Below, one piece after another: positions 16,499 through 24,535 of a stretch of 35,202 nucleotides of DNA (within the stretch, counting starts at the first letter, position 1; the number at the start of each line of letters is the position of its first letter). The notes under the pieces were generated by a model. That model was given only the letters and a program-made list of their open reading frames with translations. It did no database searches and had not been told where the DNA came from. Position numbers and translations under genes: made by a program. Source of the stretch: an uncultured Oscillospiraceae bacterium (GTDB taxonomy: Bacteria > Bacillota > Clostridia > Oscillospirales > Oscillospiraceae). The stretch spans positions 1 to 35,202 of the forward strand of contig CANPWZ010000019.1 in the NCBI GenBank assembly GCA_947585425.1, written 5' to 3'.

Positions 16499-17581
16499 AT
16501 GAAAGTCCTCTATCTCATCAACTACGCCGGCAGCGCCGGCACGGAAAAATATGTGGAGAATCTGGTCCGGGCCTATCATCCCGCCCGGTGCCGGTGCGGG
16601 CTGTGCTATAACCAGGAGGGCCCCCTGGTGGACCGGGTAAAGGCCCTGGGCGCGCCCACATATCAGATCGTCATGAAAAGCCCCTTCGACCTGACCGCCG
16701 CCAGACAGCTGGCAAAGCTCTGCCGGGACGAGGGGTACGACGTGATCCACGCCCAGTATCCCCGGGAGAACTACATCGCCCTGCTGGCCCGGAGCTTCGG
16801 CAGCGGGGCCCGGGTGGTGTTCACCGCCCACCTCACCCTGGAGCAGCCCCTGTCCTGGCGGCTGCTGAACCGTGTGATGACCCCGCGGGACCACAGCATC
16901 GTGGCCCTCTGCCCCGAGGGGGCGGAGGCGCTTGCCCGCAACGGCGTGAGCCGGGCGCGCACCGTCACCATCTTCAACGGCGTCGACGCCTCCGCCATGC
17001 CCCCCCGCGACCGGGCCCCCCTGGCGGAATTTGGCGTCGGGCAGGACGAGCTGGTGCTGACCATCCTGGCACGGCTGGCCCCGGAGAAGGGGCTGCTCTT
17101 TTTGTGCGACGCCGTGGCCCGGCTGCGGGAGAGGACCGATCTCCCGTTCCGGGTGCTGCTGGCGGGGGAGGGGGAGCAGAGAGGGGAGCTGGAGGAGAAG
17201 ATCAGAGCCCTCTCCCTGGAGGACCGGGTGATCCTCACCGGCTTTCGGAGCGATACTGCCCGGCTGCTGGCCGCATCCGACCTCTATCTGAACTCCTCCG
17301 GCAGCAACGAGGCCATGAGCTTCGCCATCCTGGAGGCCATGGCCTGCGGCCTGCCGCTCGTCGCCACCGATGTGGGCGGCAACCGCACCCTGGCGGAGCT
17401 GGAGGGCCAGTCCGGCCTCATCGTGCCCTACGGGGATACGGAGGGGTTCAGCGGCGCGCTGCTGCGCCTGATGACCGACGGCGGACTCCGCCGCGCTATG
17501 GGCGATACCGCCCGCCGGAAGGCCGAAGGGGTGTTTTCTCTGGAGCGCAGCCTGGATCGGACATTTGAGATCTACGCATGA
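16499..17581 (+). CDS. GT4-family glycosyltransferase
   Basis: This 360-residue cytoplasmic or membrane-associated enzyme has two Rossmann domains of the GT-B fold. The N-terminal domain begins KVLYLINYAGSAGTEKYVENLV, with the glycine-rich acceptor loop. The C-terminal domain has FNGVD, LARLAPEKGLLFLCDAV and the donor-site segment SSGSNEAMSFAILEAMACGLPLVATDVGGN with the E-x7-E motif. Such enzymes transfer a sugar from a nucleotide donor to a growing surface glycan; the sugar cannot be predicted. It leads a three-gene set with a DUF4330 protein and an O-antigen-ligase-like protein, suggesting exopolysaccharide or wall-glycan assembly. The ATG follows GGAGGGACGGT. Confidence 0.9.
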   Translation: MKVLYLINYAGSAGTEKYVENLVRAYHPARCRCGLCYNQEGPLVDRVKALGAPTYQIVMKSPFDLTAARQLAKLCRDEGYDVIHAQYPRENYIALLARSFGSGARVVFTAHLTLEQPLSWRLLNRVMTPRDHSIVALCPEGAEALARNGVSRARTVTIFNGVDASAMPPRDRAPLAEFGVGQDELVLTILARLAPEKGLLFLCDAVARLRERTDLPFRVLLAGEGEQRGELEEKIRALSLEDRVILTGFRSDTARLLAASDLYLNSSGSNEAMSFAILEAMACGLPLVATDVGGNRTLAELEGQSGLIVPYGDTEGFSGALLRLMTDGGLRRAMGDTARRKAEGVFSLERSLDRTFEIYA

Positions 17582-17600
17582 TAAAAGGGAGTGTTTTACC

Positions 17601-18104
17601 ATGGAAAAGCAAAAAAAATGGAGATTCAACATCATCGACGTGCTGTTCCTGCTGGTGGTGCTGGCGGGGCTCCTCTTCGTGGTGCTGCGGCTGGGCGGGT
17701 TCGACGTGGTGGCCCGGCTCACCGGGGCCGCGTCCGAGCCGTATGTGGTGACCTTCATCGCCGTCGAGGTGCCCGACTATGCGGCGGAGCGCATCCAGGC
17801 GGGGGACAAGGTCACCGACGACAACCTCTCGGTGAATCTGGGCACGGTGCTGGACGTGCAGGTGGGCCCCGCGCAGGTGTCGACCGCCGACGCCCAGGGC
17901 AAGCTGGTCATCTCCGAGGAGGAGGGCTTCAGCAGCGTGGAGCTGTCCTGCCAGACGGCGGCCACTGACAACGGCAGCGGCGTCACCGTGGACGGGCTGG
18001 ATCTGGGGGTGGGCCACACCATGGTGGTCCGGGCCGGCGACGCCAAGATGTACATGGTGGTCTGCGACATCCAGAAGCTGGCCGACACCCCCTACGCCAA
18101 CTAA
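17601..18104 (+). CDS. DUF4330-type single-pass membrane protein
   Basis: This 167-residue protein has a short basic cytoplasmic tail, one membrane helix (about residues 10-30, IIDVLFLLVVLAGLLFVVL) and an extracytoplasmic beta-rich domain. It matches the DUF4330 pattern as I know it, including the leading region WRFNIIDVLF. No catalytic residues stand out. It lies 19 bp after the glycosyltransferase and 6 bp before the ligase-like gene, so it likely acts with them in glycan export or attachment; that role is inferred from context. AAGGGAG precedes the ATG. Confidence 0.75.
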   Translation: MEKQKKWRFNIIDVLFLLVVLAGLLFVVLRLGGFDVVARLTGAASEPYVVTFIAVEVPDYAAERIQAGDKVTDDNLSVNLGTVLDVQVGPAQVSTADAQGKLVISEEEGFSSVELSCQTAATDNGSGVTVDGLDLGVGHTMVVRAGDAKMYMVVCDIQKLADTPYAN

Positions 18105-18110
18105 ACGGGA

Positions 18111-19706
18111 ATGGTCACACATCTTGTTTTCAGCGTGTTCCCCGGCTGGATGGACCGGCTGGGCGCGCTGTTTGAGGAGAGCGCCCTGCGGCGGCTGCTG
18201 CTCTGGCTGTGGCGCAGCTTCACCGAGAGCCTGATCTTCCGCGCCGTCCGGGCCGTCTACCGCTGGGTATGGCGCCTCTGCCGCGGCAGCGCTCTGGGCC
18301 ATGTCCTGGCCCTCCGGAAGGACGTCCGCGCCCTCTACGAGGGGTCGCTGCTGGCCGCTTTTTTCGACGCCGTGATGGGCGGGATCACCTGGCTGCTGCG
18401 CAGGGTGGGCTCCCTGTCCCTGTGGGGGGCGGACCGCTCCGCGCTGCTGGGCCTCTCCCGGCGGGCGAAGGCGCGTTTCCGCTGGCTGGACTTCGAGTTT
18501 CTCACCGGCGCCGTCCTTTTGGCCATGCTGCTGTGTCCCAGCGGCCTCTGGCACAACATCTACGCCTTGGGCCTCGCCCTCCTTCTGCTGGCCGTCCTGC
18601 TGATCGCGGCGGCGGTGCAGAACCGTCCCGCCCTGCGCCTCGGCTCCCTGGGCCTGCCGCTGCTGGCCTTCGCCTTCGCCGCCGCGGTGGGGGTGGTGAT
18701 CGCCTCCGACAGGGGGGAGGCCGTCCGGGTGTTCTGCTTTTTCCTGGCCTCCTTCCTGTTCAGCGCCGTGCTCATCGGCTCGGTGGACAGCGAGGAGAAG
18801 CTGCGGAAGCTGCTGGGCTTTCTCTATCTCGCCGTGGTGGCGGCGGCGGCGGTGGCCATCCTCCAGCGGTTCCAGGGGGTGCAGGTCAGCGCCAGCCTCA
18901 CCGATCTGACCACCAACCGGGGGATGCCCGGACGGGTGTACTCGGTGTATGAGAACCCCAACAACTACGCGGAGATCATCGTGCTGCTGTTTCCCGCCGT
19001 CACCGCCTGGGCCGTGACGCTGAAGGACCGGCATATGCGTGTCTACGCCCTGGTGGGGCTGCTCCTGCCGGTGGCCGCCCTGCTGATGACCTACTCCCGC
19101 TCCAGCTGGGTGAGCTTTGCCCTGGCGGCGGTGGTATTTCTCTATTTTTACAACAAAAAGGTGCTGCCGGTGTTCTTCCTGCTGGTCCTGGTGGCGCTGC
19201 CCCTGCTGCCCCAGACCATATGGAACCGGGTGCTCACCATCGGCTCCACGGCGGACTCCTCCAACCTGTACCGCGTCTATATTTGGGACGCGGTGCTGGA
19301 TATGCTCGGGGACTACGGACTTGTCGGCGTGGGCCTGGGCCCCGGCAACTTCCGGCCGGTGTACCTGCTGTACTGCATCGCCCGGGCACAGCCCGCCCCC
19401 CACGCCCACATGGTCTACCTGGAGGTGTGGATCGAGATGGGCCTGCTGGGAATCGTCAGCTACCTGGTCTATTACTTCGCCACCATCCGGCGGGCGGTGT
19501 TTGGCACCATATCTTCCTCCAAGACCGTCCGGCTGTTCCTGGGGGCCGGGATCGGCTCCCTGGCGGGCATCCTGTTCCTGTCCGCGGCGGAGTATATCTG
19601 GTACTATCCCAGGGTGATGTTCTGCTTCTTCATCCTCACCGGGCTGATGACGGCCGCCGCCAACCTGTCTGGATCGGGGGCCGCGGCCGCCCCGGAGAAA
19701 CCGTAA
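18111..19706 (+). CDS. O-antigen ligase / polymerase-like membrane protein
   Basis: This 531-residue protein has about a dozen hydrophobic segments after an unusually long, Arg/Trp-rich N-terminal region (about 1-120). It carries the Wzy_C/WaaL hallmark, MTYSRSSWVSFALAAVVFLYF near residue 325. A long outer loop follows (about 355-445) with GDYGLVGVGLGPGNFRPVYLLY and HAHMVYLEVWIEMGLLGIVSYL. These enzymes join polyprenyl-linked glycans to each other or to an acceptor outside the membrane. With the adjacent glycosyltransferase and DUF4330 protein it forms a small surface-glycan module. It is the last gene of the unit. Confidence 0.88.
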   Translation: MVTHLVFSVFPGWMDRLGALFEESALRRLLLWLWRSFTESLIFRAVRAVYRWVWRLCRGSALGHVLALRKDVRALYEGSLLAAFFDAVMGGITWLLRRVGSLSLWGADRSALLGLSRRAKARFRWLDFEFLTGAVLLAMLLCPSGLWHNIYALGLALLLLAVLLIAAAVQNRPALRLGSLGLPLLAFAFAAAVGVVIASDRGEAVRVFCFFLASFLFSAVLIGSVDSEEKLRKLLGFLYLAVVAAAAVAILQRFQGVQVSASLTDLTTNRGMPGRVYSVYENPNNYAEIIVLLFPAVTAWAVTLKDRHMRVYALVGLLLPVAALLMTYSRSSWVSFALAAVVFLYFYNKKVLPVFFLLVLVALPLLPQTIWNRVLTIGSTADSSNLYRVYIWDAVLDMLGDYGLVGVGLGPGNFRPVYLLYCIARAQPAPHAHMVYLEVWIEMGLLGIVSYLVYYFATIRRAVFGTISSSKTVRLFLGAGIGSLAGILFLSAAEYIWYYPRVMFCFFILTGLMTAAANLSGSGAAAAPEKP

Positions 19707-19711
19707 AAAAC

Positions 19712-19747
19712 CACCGCCCGCCGAACTTCGGCGGGCGGTGTGCTTTT
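19712..19747 (+). terminator. Terminator between the glycan module and metK
   Basis: A 12-bp stem (19712-19723 with 19729-19740) is followed by TGCTTTTT and preceded by AAAAAA. It could work on both strands and so serve metK too. Confidence 0.85.
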
Positions 19748-19762
19748 TCCGAGGACGGCGCG

Positions 19763-20944
19763 TCAGAGGGCGGCCAGAAGCTCGTCCACCCGGTCGGTCC
19801 GCTCCCAGGGCAGATCCAGCTCCGGCCGGCCGAAGTGGCCGTAGGCCGCCGTCTGCCGGTAGATGGGCCGGCGCAGCCCCAGCCATTCGATGATGGCGGA
19901 GGGGCGGAAGTCGAACACCCGGGACACGGCTTTTTCCAGCGCCTCGTCGGGGACGGCGCCGGTGCCGAAGGTGTCCACCCGGATGGACACCGGCCGGGCG
20001 ATGCCGATGGCGTAGGCCAGTTGGATCTGGCAGCGGTCGGCAAGGCCGGCGGCCACCACGTTCTTGGCGGCCCAGCGGGCGGCGTAGGCCGCCGAGCGGT
20101 CCACCTTGGTGGGGTCCTTCCCGGAGAAGGAGCCGCCGCCGTGGGGGGCGCTGCCGCCGTAGGTGTCCACGATGATCTTCCGGCCGGTGAGCCCGGAGTC
20201 CCCCTGGGGGCCGCCCACCACAAAGCGCCCGGTGGGGTTGACGTATACCTTGGTGTCCTCGTCCAGCAGCGCCTCCGGGATCACCGGTCTGATGACCAGC
20301 TGGATCATTCCCTCCCGGATCTGGTCCAGCTCCGCCTCGGGGTCGTGCTGGGTGGAGATGACCACTGTGTCGATCCGCACGGGCCGGCCGTCCTCGCCGT
20401 ACTCCACCGTCACCTGGGTCTTGCCGTCGGGCCGGAGATAGGGCGCCAGACCCTCCTTGCGGACCTGGGCCAGCCGCTGGGCCAGCTTGTGGGCCAGGGA
20501 GATGGGCAGGGGCATCAGTTCCTCCGTCTCCCGGCAGGCGTAGCCGAACATCATGCCCTGGTCGCCGGCGCCAACCTCCAACCCGTCGTCCATATCGCCC
20601 TCCCGGGCCTCCAGGGCCTTATCCACCCCCTGGGCGATGTCGGGGGACTGCTCGTCGATGTTGGTGATGACGGCGCAGGTGTCGCAGTCGAAGCCGAATT
20701 TGGCCCGGTCGTAGCCGATGTCCCGGATCACCTCCCGGGCGATGTGGGGGATGTCCACATAGCAGGAGGTGGTGATCTCACCCATGATGTGGATGAGGCC
20801 GGTGGAGGCGGTAACCTCGCAGGCCACCCGGGCGTCGGGATCCTGGACGAGGATGGCGTCCAGGATGGCGTCGGAGATCTGGTCGCAGATCTTGTCGGGG
20901 TGGCCCTCGGTCACCGATTCGGAGGTAAACAGTCGCTTTGCCAT
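19763..20944 (-). CDS. metK: S-adenosylmethionine synthase
   Basis: This 393-residue cytoplasmic enzyme makes S-adenosylmethionine from methionine and ATP. Signatures are [16 protein letters not shown] near the N-terminus, [12 protein letters not shown] (about residue 117) and [23 protein letters not shown] (about residue 262), which hold ATP, magnesium and potassium sites. The start at 20944 has AAAGGAG upstream; a longer in-frame reading would run into the riboswitch terminator and is not plausible. Expression is controlled by a SAM-I riboswitch, a classical product-feedback arrangement. Confidence 0.97.
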   Translation of the reverse strand: MAKRLFTSESVTEGHPDKICDQISDAILDAILVQDPDARVACEVTASTGLIHIMGEITTSCYVDIPHIAREVIRDIGYDRAKFGFDCDTCAVITNIDEQSPDIAQGVDKALEAREGDMDDGLEVGAGDQGMMFGYACRETEELMPLPISLAHKLAQRLAQVRKEGLAPYLRPDGKTQVTVEYGEDGRPVRIDTVVISTQHDPEAELDQIREGMIQLVIRPVIPEALLDEDTKVYVNPTGRFVVGGPQGDSGLTGRKIIVDTYGGSAPHGGGSFSGKDPTKVDRSAAYAARWAAKNVVAAGLADRCQIQLAYAIGIARPVSIRVDTFGTGAVPDEALEKAVSRVFDFRPSAIIEWLGLRRPIYRQTAAYGHFGRPELDLPWERTDRVDELLAAL

Positions 20945-20970
20945 TGGGGATTCTCCTTTCTTTCTGTGCG

Positions 20971-21005
20971 GGAGAAAAGAAAAACCCTCGCCTGACGGCG
21001 GGGGA
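20971..21005 (-). terminator. Expression-platform terminator of the metK riboswitch
   Basis: On the minus strand CCCCGCC-GTCA-GGCGaGGG (one bulged A) is followed by TTTTTCTTTT. It lies just after the aptamer, so it is the SAM-dependent off switch. Confidence 0.85.
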
Positions 21006-21022
21006 ATGGGGTCATCTTTCTC

Positions 21023-21113
21023 CTCATCTCGCGTTTCCGCCGGAATTGGCACCTTGCCCGGGGGCAGGTTGCCGTGGTTTCATCGGGCCGATCCCTCAAC
21101 CACTCTTGATAAG
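21023..21113 (-). promoter_or_regulatory. SAM-I (S-box) riboswitch aptamer
   Basis: Read on the minus strand, the leader contains the S-box core in order. These are CTTATCAAGAG, GAGGGATCGGCCCGATGAA, CCACGGCAACC, AAGGTGCCAATTCC and GAGATGAG. P1 pairs CTTATC (21113-21108) with GATGAG (21028-21023). SAM binding should fix P1 and allow the downstream terminator to form, shutting off metK. Confidence 0.95.
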
Positions 21114-21145
21114 GGTATGGAATTGTAGGGGCACACACTAAGAGT

Positions 21146-21173
21146 ATTATAGCATGAACGGACGGCTTGTCAA
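21146..21173 (-). promoter_or_regulatory. Promoter of the riboswitch-metK transcript
   Basis: On the minus strand TTGACA (21173-21168) and an extended -10 TGcTATAAT (21154-21146) have a 16-bp spacer. Initiation would fall about 25 nt upstream of the aptamer. Confidence 0.85.
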
Positions 21174-21236
21174 CGGGCAGTTTTACGAAAACGTCATTCC
21201 GTGGTTCGTTTTGCCGGGGAAAGGGGTACAATACGG

Positions 21237-21267
21237 AAAAGAGCCGCCTGTCCATGACAGGCGGCTC
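21237..21267 (-). terminator. Terminator of the spoVAD-spoVAE unit
   Basis: A perfect 12-bp stem (21267-21256 with 21252-21241, loop of 3 nt) is followed on the minus strand by TTTTCC. It lies 15 bp after the spoVAE stop. Confidence 0.85.
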
Positions 21268-21282
21268 CTTTCCGCGCAAAGA

Positions 21283-21639
21283 TCATCCCTTGGGCTTGGG
21301 CTTGAACACGAAGGCCACCACCACGCCCAGAAAGATGGCGGCGGCGATCCCGCCGGCGGTGCCGGTGATCCCCCCGGTGACCGCCCCCAGCAGGCCGTCC
21401 TTGGCCACGCCCTCCTGGACCCCCTTGGCCAGGGTGTAGCCGAACCCGGTGAGGGGCACCGTGGCGCCCGCCCCGGCCCACTCGGCCAGGGGCTTGTAGA
21501 GCCCGACGGCGGTGAGGACCACGCCCGCCACCACATAGGTCACCAGGATGCGGGCGGGGGTGAGTTTGGTCTTGTCGATGAGGATCTGGCCGATCACGCA
21601 GAACAGGCCGCCGATGAGAAACGCGCGCAGATATTCCAT
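21283..21639 (-). CDS. spoVAE: Stage V sporulation protein AE (SpoVAEb type)
   Basis: This 118-residue inner-membrane protein is part of the SpoVA channel that moves dipicolinic acid into the developing spore and out at germination. The N-terminus MEYLRAFLIGGLFCVIGQILIDKTKLTPARILV and the central PLTGFGYTLAKGVQ segment are typical of the SpoVAEb branch. Four hydrophobic segments are visible. The start lies one base after the spoVAD stop, with AAGGAGG within the end of spoVAD, so the genes are coupled. Confidence 0.93.
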   Translation of the reverse strand: MEYLRAFLIGGLFCVIGQILIDKTKLTPARILVTYVVAGVVLTAVGLYKPLAEWAGAGATVPLTGFGYTLAKGVQEGVAKDGLLGAVTGGITGTAGGIAAAIFLGVVVAFVFKPKPKG

Positions 21640-21640
21640 A

Positions 21641-22657
21641 TCAATGTCCTCCTTCCAGGGCGATGGCGTGGCAGATGCCGGGGACGGACTCCCCCTGCAT
21701 GGTGGCGGTGGGGGAGTGGAGGGCCCCGGTGGGGCAGAACAGGATCCGCTTCCACCGGCCGGAGAGCAGCCCCGGCAGCAGGTGGGCGCAGAGCACCGAC
21801 GCGGAGCAGCCGCAGCCGGAGGCCCCGGCGTGGACGTCCTGCTCGTCCATGTCGAACAGGAGCAGGCCGCAGTCGCTGTAATTGGAGAGGGGGCAGCCGT
21901 CGGTGGAGAAGAAGTCGGACACGATCTCCGAGCCCAGCTTGCCCAGGTCGCCGGTGACGATGAGGTCGTAGTAGTCGGGGGAGAGGCCGGTGTCCTCAAA
22001 GTGGGCCTTGAGGGTCTTGTAGGCGGCGGGGGCCATGGCGGCCCCCATGTTGTTGGCGTCCTTGATGCCGTAGTCGGTGACCTTACCCACGGTGACGCGT
22101 GTAATGGAGATCCCCTTTTCAGGCCGGTTGGTGAGCACCACCGCGCCGGAGGCGGTGGCCGTCCACTGGGCGGTGGGAGTGCGCTGGGAGCCGTACTCCA
22201 GGGGGGTGCGGTACTGCCGCTCCGCCGAGCAGAAGTGGGAGGAGGTGACGGCGGCGGCGTTGGTCCCGTACCCTCCGCTGAGCAGCAGCGCGGCCAGGGC
22301 CAGGCTCTCCCCCATGGTGGAGCAGGCCCCGTATAGCCCGAAGAAGGGCACCTCCGACGCCCGGGCCGCGTAGCCGGAGCCGATGCACTGGTTCAGCAGG
22401 TCGCCGGCCAAGAGGTAGTCCAGGTCGGGCGTGTGGAGGCCGGCCCGCTTCAGGGCGGCGTCCAGGGCCAGGCCCTGCATGACAGACTCAGCCTGCTCCC
22501 AGCTTTTCGCGCCGAACAGATCGTCCTGGCAGGTGTGATCGAAGTGGCGGCCCAGGGGACCGGCGGACTCCTTTTTGCCGCCTACGGAGCCGTGGCCGAT
22601 GACGGTGGGCGGCAATTCGGGCTGAAAAGTCTGCTTGCCCAGTTTTTGATTGCCCAT
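21641..22657 (-). CDS. spoVAD: Stage V sporulation protein AD
   Basis: This 338-residue protein has a thiolase-like fold and is the dipicolinate-binding component of the SpoVA complex, facing the outer side of the spore inner membrane. The N-terminus GKQTFQPELPPTVIGHGSVGGKKE is diagnostic. The segment GLYGACSTMGESLALAALLL places the conserved Cys at 112, and DYYDLIVTGDLGKLGSEI lies further on. AGAAGGTG precedes the ATG. The usual upstream partner spoVAC is absent: the next gene upstream is divergent and unrelated. This gene is the reason to call the organism spore-forming. Confidence 0.95.
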   Translation of the reverse strand: MGNQKLGKQTFQPELPPTVIGHGSVGGKKESAGPLGRHFDHTCQDDLFGAKSWEQAESVMQGLALDAALKRAGLHTPDLDYLLAGDLLNQCIGSGYAARASEVPFFGLYGACSTMGESLALAALLLSGGYGTNAAAVTSSHFCSAERQYRTPLEYGSQRTPTAQWTATASGAVVLTNRPEKGISITRVTVGKVTDYGIKDANNMGAAMAPAAYKTLKAHFEDTGLSPDYYDLIVTGDLGKLGSEIVSDFFSTDGCPLSNYSDCGLLLFDMDEQDVHAGASGCGCSASVLCAHLLPGLLSGRWKRILFCPTGALHSPTATMQGESVPGICHAIALEGGH

Positions 22658-22688
22658 ATGATAGACACCTTCTTTTTGCTTTTGCGGA

Positions 22689-22717
22689 TAGTGTTTCCGG
22701 CGGGGAAAAAATCATGC
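22689..22717 (-). promoter_or_regulatory. Candidate forespore (sigma-F/G) promoter of spoVAD
   Basis: On the minus strand GCATG (22717-22713) precedes GGAAACACTA (22698-22689) by 14 bp. The latter fits the sigma-F -10 pattern GGNRANAMTW as I recall it. Position is right, about 30 bp ahead of the start codon, and spoVA genes are forespore-expressed in Bacillus. Choice between sigma-F and sigma-G is open. Confidence 0.45.
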
Positions 22718-22736
22718 GCCGGAGGGCCATTTCCAC

Positions 22737-22765
22737 TGGAAAAAAGGGAACGATTATGCTATACT
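22737..22765 (+). promoter_or_regulatory. Promoter of the zinc-ribbon / thioesterase pair
   Basis: An extended -10 TGcTATACT at 22757-22765 and a partial -35 TGGAAA at 22737-22742 are separated by 17 bp. Confidence 0.7.
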
Positions 22766-22797
22766 AATTGTTTAGGATGTGATCAGGAGGGATGGCC

Positions 22798-23415
22798 ATG
22801 TCAGAGGAGAAGCGCTCTATCGGCTATATCTGCCCGGTGTGCGGCCAGGCGGTGGTGGCGGAGCGCACCCTGTTCCAGCTGCTGGCGGGGGACAGCGCCG
22901 TCCCGTGTCCCTGCGGCGAGTCGGAGCTGTCCGTCCGGCAGCTGGGGGATCGGTGCGAGATCACCGTGCCCTGCCTGTTCTGCGCCAAAGACCACCGGGC
23001 GGCCTGCGCCAACGAGGGGCTGAAAGGCCAGAAGCTGATCGCCCTGACCTGCGGCAGGTCGGGCCTCGCCATCTGCCACATCGGGGAGGAGGGCCAGGTG
23101 TTCCGGGCCATGGAGAAGCTGGAGGGCGCGGTGGACAAGCTCCGCCGGGACGACAGCCAGGAGAGCCGGGGCTCCTTCCTGAACGACGTGGTCATGGGGG
23201 AGGTCCTGGCCGAGCTGAAGGACATCGCCGCCCGGGGCGGGATCAAATGCGCCTGCGGCTGCGACCAGTACGGGGTCAAGGTGGGGTACTCCTCGGTGGA
23301 CGTGATCTGCGCCGCCTGCGGAGCGGTCCTGCGCCTGCCGGCGGCCTCTCAGGAGGACATCGACGGGATCTGCGCCCGATATGCCCTGACCATTCCGGGA
23401 AAGAGGGAACAGTAA
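22798..23415 (+). CDS. Cys-rich zinc-ribbon protein of unknown function
   Basis: This 205-residue soluble protein has repeated zinc-type Cys pairs: CPVCG and CPCGE near the N-terminus, CLFCAKDHRAAC in the middle, and CACGCD and CAACG in the last third. A charged helical stretch (about residues 95-135, FRAMEKLEGAVDKLRRDD) separates the two halves. I do not recognise the family. The ATG at 22798 is chosen because AGGAGG lies 7 nt before it; another ATG six bases upstream would be too close. It is followed one base later by an acyl-ACP thioesterase, so the two are co-transcribed and translationally linked. A structural zinc role is likely; the rest is open. Confidence 0.8.
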   Translation: MSEEKRSIGYICPVCGQAVVAERTLFQLLAGDSAVPCPCGESELSVRQLGDRCEITVPCLFCAKDHRAACANEGLKGQKLIALTCGRSGLAICHIGEEGQVFRAMEKLEGAVDKLRRDDSQESRGSFLNDVVMGEVLAELKDIAARGGIKCACGCDQYGVKVGYSSVDVICAACGAVLRLPAASQEDIDGICARYALTIPGKREQ

Positions 23416-23416
23416 G

Positions 23417-24154
23417 ATGAGCGTGATCTACAAAACGGAGCTGCGGGTGGACTCAAGGGACGTGGACCTGTTCAACCAGGCCAGGCCCTCGGCGGTGCTG
23501 GGCCTCATGCAGGAGGCGGCCACCCAGGCCGCCCTGGATCTGAAGGTGGACGGCCCCCGGCTGCTGAAAAAGTACGGATGCCTGTGGATGGTCACCCGGA
23601 ACTGGGTGGAGCTGGAGGCCCCCCTCCGCTGGGACGACCGCGTCACCGTGGAGACCTGGCACCGAGGCGGGTCCGGCGCCTCCGCCTACCGGGACTTCGA
23701 GTTCTTCCGGGGCGGCGAATACGTGGGACAGGCCACCTCCATCTGGGCCATCGTCCGGGCGGAGGACAGGCGGGTCATCCCCATGAAGCGGGTGGAGGAG
23801 TTCGCCGGCACCGACGGCGGCGAGCGCATCAAGTCCATCCGGCTCCGGGGATCCCACATGCCGGAGGGGTTCGACGGCCGCTCCCCCCGGTATCTGGGCT
23901 ACTCCGACACCGATTTGAACGGTCATGTGAACAACGTCCACTACGCCGACTACGCCTGCGACGCCCTCCACCTGGAGCGTCTGGGCCAGGGGAAGTATGT
24001 CCGCGCCTTCCAGATCGACTACGTCAGCGAGTGCCGGGCGGGGGAGACCCTTCAGGTGGACACCGCTGTCCAGGGGGACGAGCTGTTCGCCCAGGGCGTA
24101 GGGGAGGACGGAGTCAAGCGGTTCGACTTTGACCTGACCCTGGCGGCCCTATAA
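23417..24154 (+). CDS. Acyl-ACP thioesterase (FatA/FatB-like)
   Basis: This 245-residue double-hotdog enzyme hydrolyses acyl-acyl carrier protein to release a free fatty acid. The first hotdog begins YKTELRVDSRDVDLFNQARPSAVLGLMQEAA, and LWMVTRNWVELEAPLRWDDRVTVETWHRG matches the plant and bacterial family. The second hotdog has DTDLNGHVNNVHYADY with the catalytic Asn/His. DYVSECRAGETL has a Cys aligned with the conserved Cys of plant enzymes. Chain-length preference cannot be read. Its stop overlaps the end of the convergent DUF4363 gene by 6 nt, with no terminator between. Confidence 0.9.
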   Translation: MSVIYKTELRVDSRDVDLFNQARPSAVLGLMQEAATQAALDLKVDGPRLLKKYGCLWMVTRNWVELEAPLRWDDRVTVETWHRGGSGASAYRDFEFFRGGEYVGQATSIWAIVRAEDRRVIPMKRVEEFAGTDGGERIKSIRLRGSHMPEGFDGRSPRYLGYSDTDLNGHVNNVHYADYACDALHLERLGQGKYVRAFQIDYVSECRAGETLQVDTAVQGDELFAQGVGEDGVKRFDFDLTLAAL

Positions 24155-24535
24155 GAGGTTCTTCCAGGTGGGCATCTCGCCCTCGGTGATCAGCTCCAGC
24201 TGGGTGATGAGCCGGGCGTTGGCGGCGGCGTACTCCGCCGGCTGCCGCTCCTGCCCCTGGAGATAGGCAAGGGTCTCGCCGAAATAGCTCAGCACCGCGT
24301 CGATGTCCCTGTGGTGGAGGGTGGCGTGGAGGTAGCCCTCGTTCTCCATCCAGCGGTTTTTGGCCCGCTGGGTGATGGCGGCAGCCACCTCCCAATGGCC
24401 GGCCTCCGCCTCCCCCTGGGCCTGCTCCAGGGCGGCGGTGAGTTCCTCCGTCAGGCAGTGGAGGCAGTAGACGTGGACGGCGGACAGGCCCAGCAGCAGG
24501 ACCAGCAGGCATGCGGCAATGACAAGGCGTTTCAC
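24149..24535 (-). CDS. DUF4363-type small membrane-anchored protein
   Basis: This 128-residue protein has an N-terminal hydrophobic anchor (about residues 4-24) and a helical extracytoplasmic domain with conserved-looking Trp and Tyr positions (HWEVAAAITQRAKNRWMENEGYLHATLHHRDI). It fits DUF4363, a family often encoded next to DUF421 proteins, as here. The start is GTG, preceded by AAAGGAGGA, and it overlaps the DUF421 stop (GTGA). Function is unknown; partnership with the DUF421 protein is inferred from the coupling. Confidence 0.75.
   Translation of the reverse strand: MKRLVIAACLLVLLLGLSAVHVYCLHCLTEELTAALEQAQGEAEAGHWEVAAAITQRAKNRWMENEGYLHATLHHRDIDAVLSYFGETLAYLQGQERQPAEYAAANARLITQLELITEGEMPTWKNLL

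Noticed and set aside
20945-21052. N-terminal extension of metK
   Set aside because: It would be translated from the riboswitch terminator and has no family match; [18 protein letters not shown] is the normal N-terminus.
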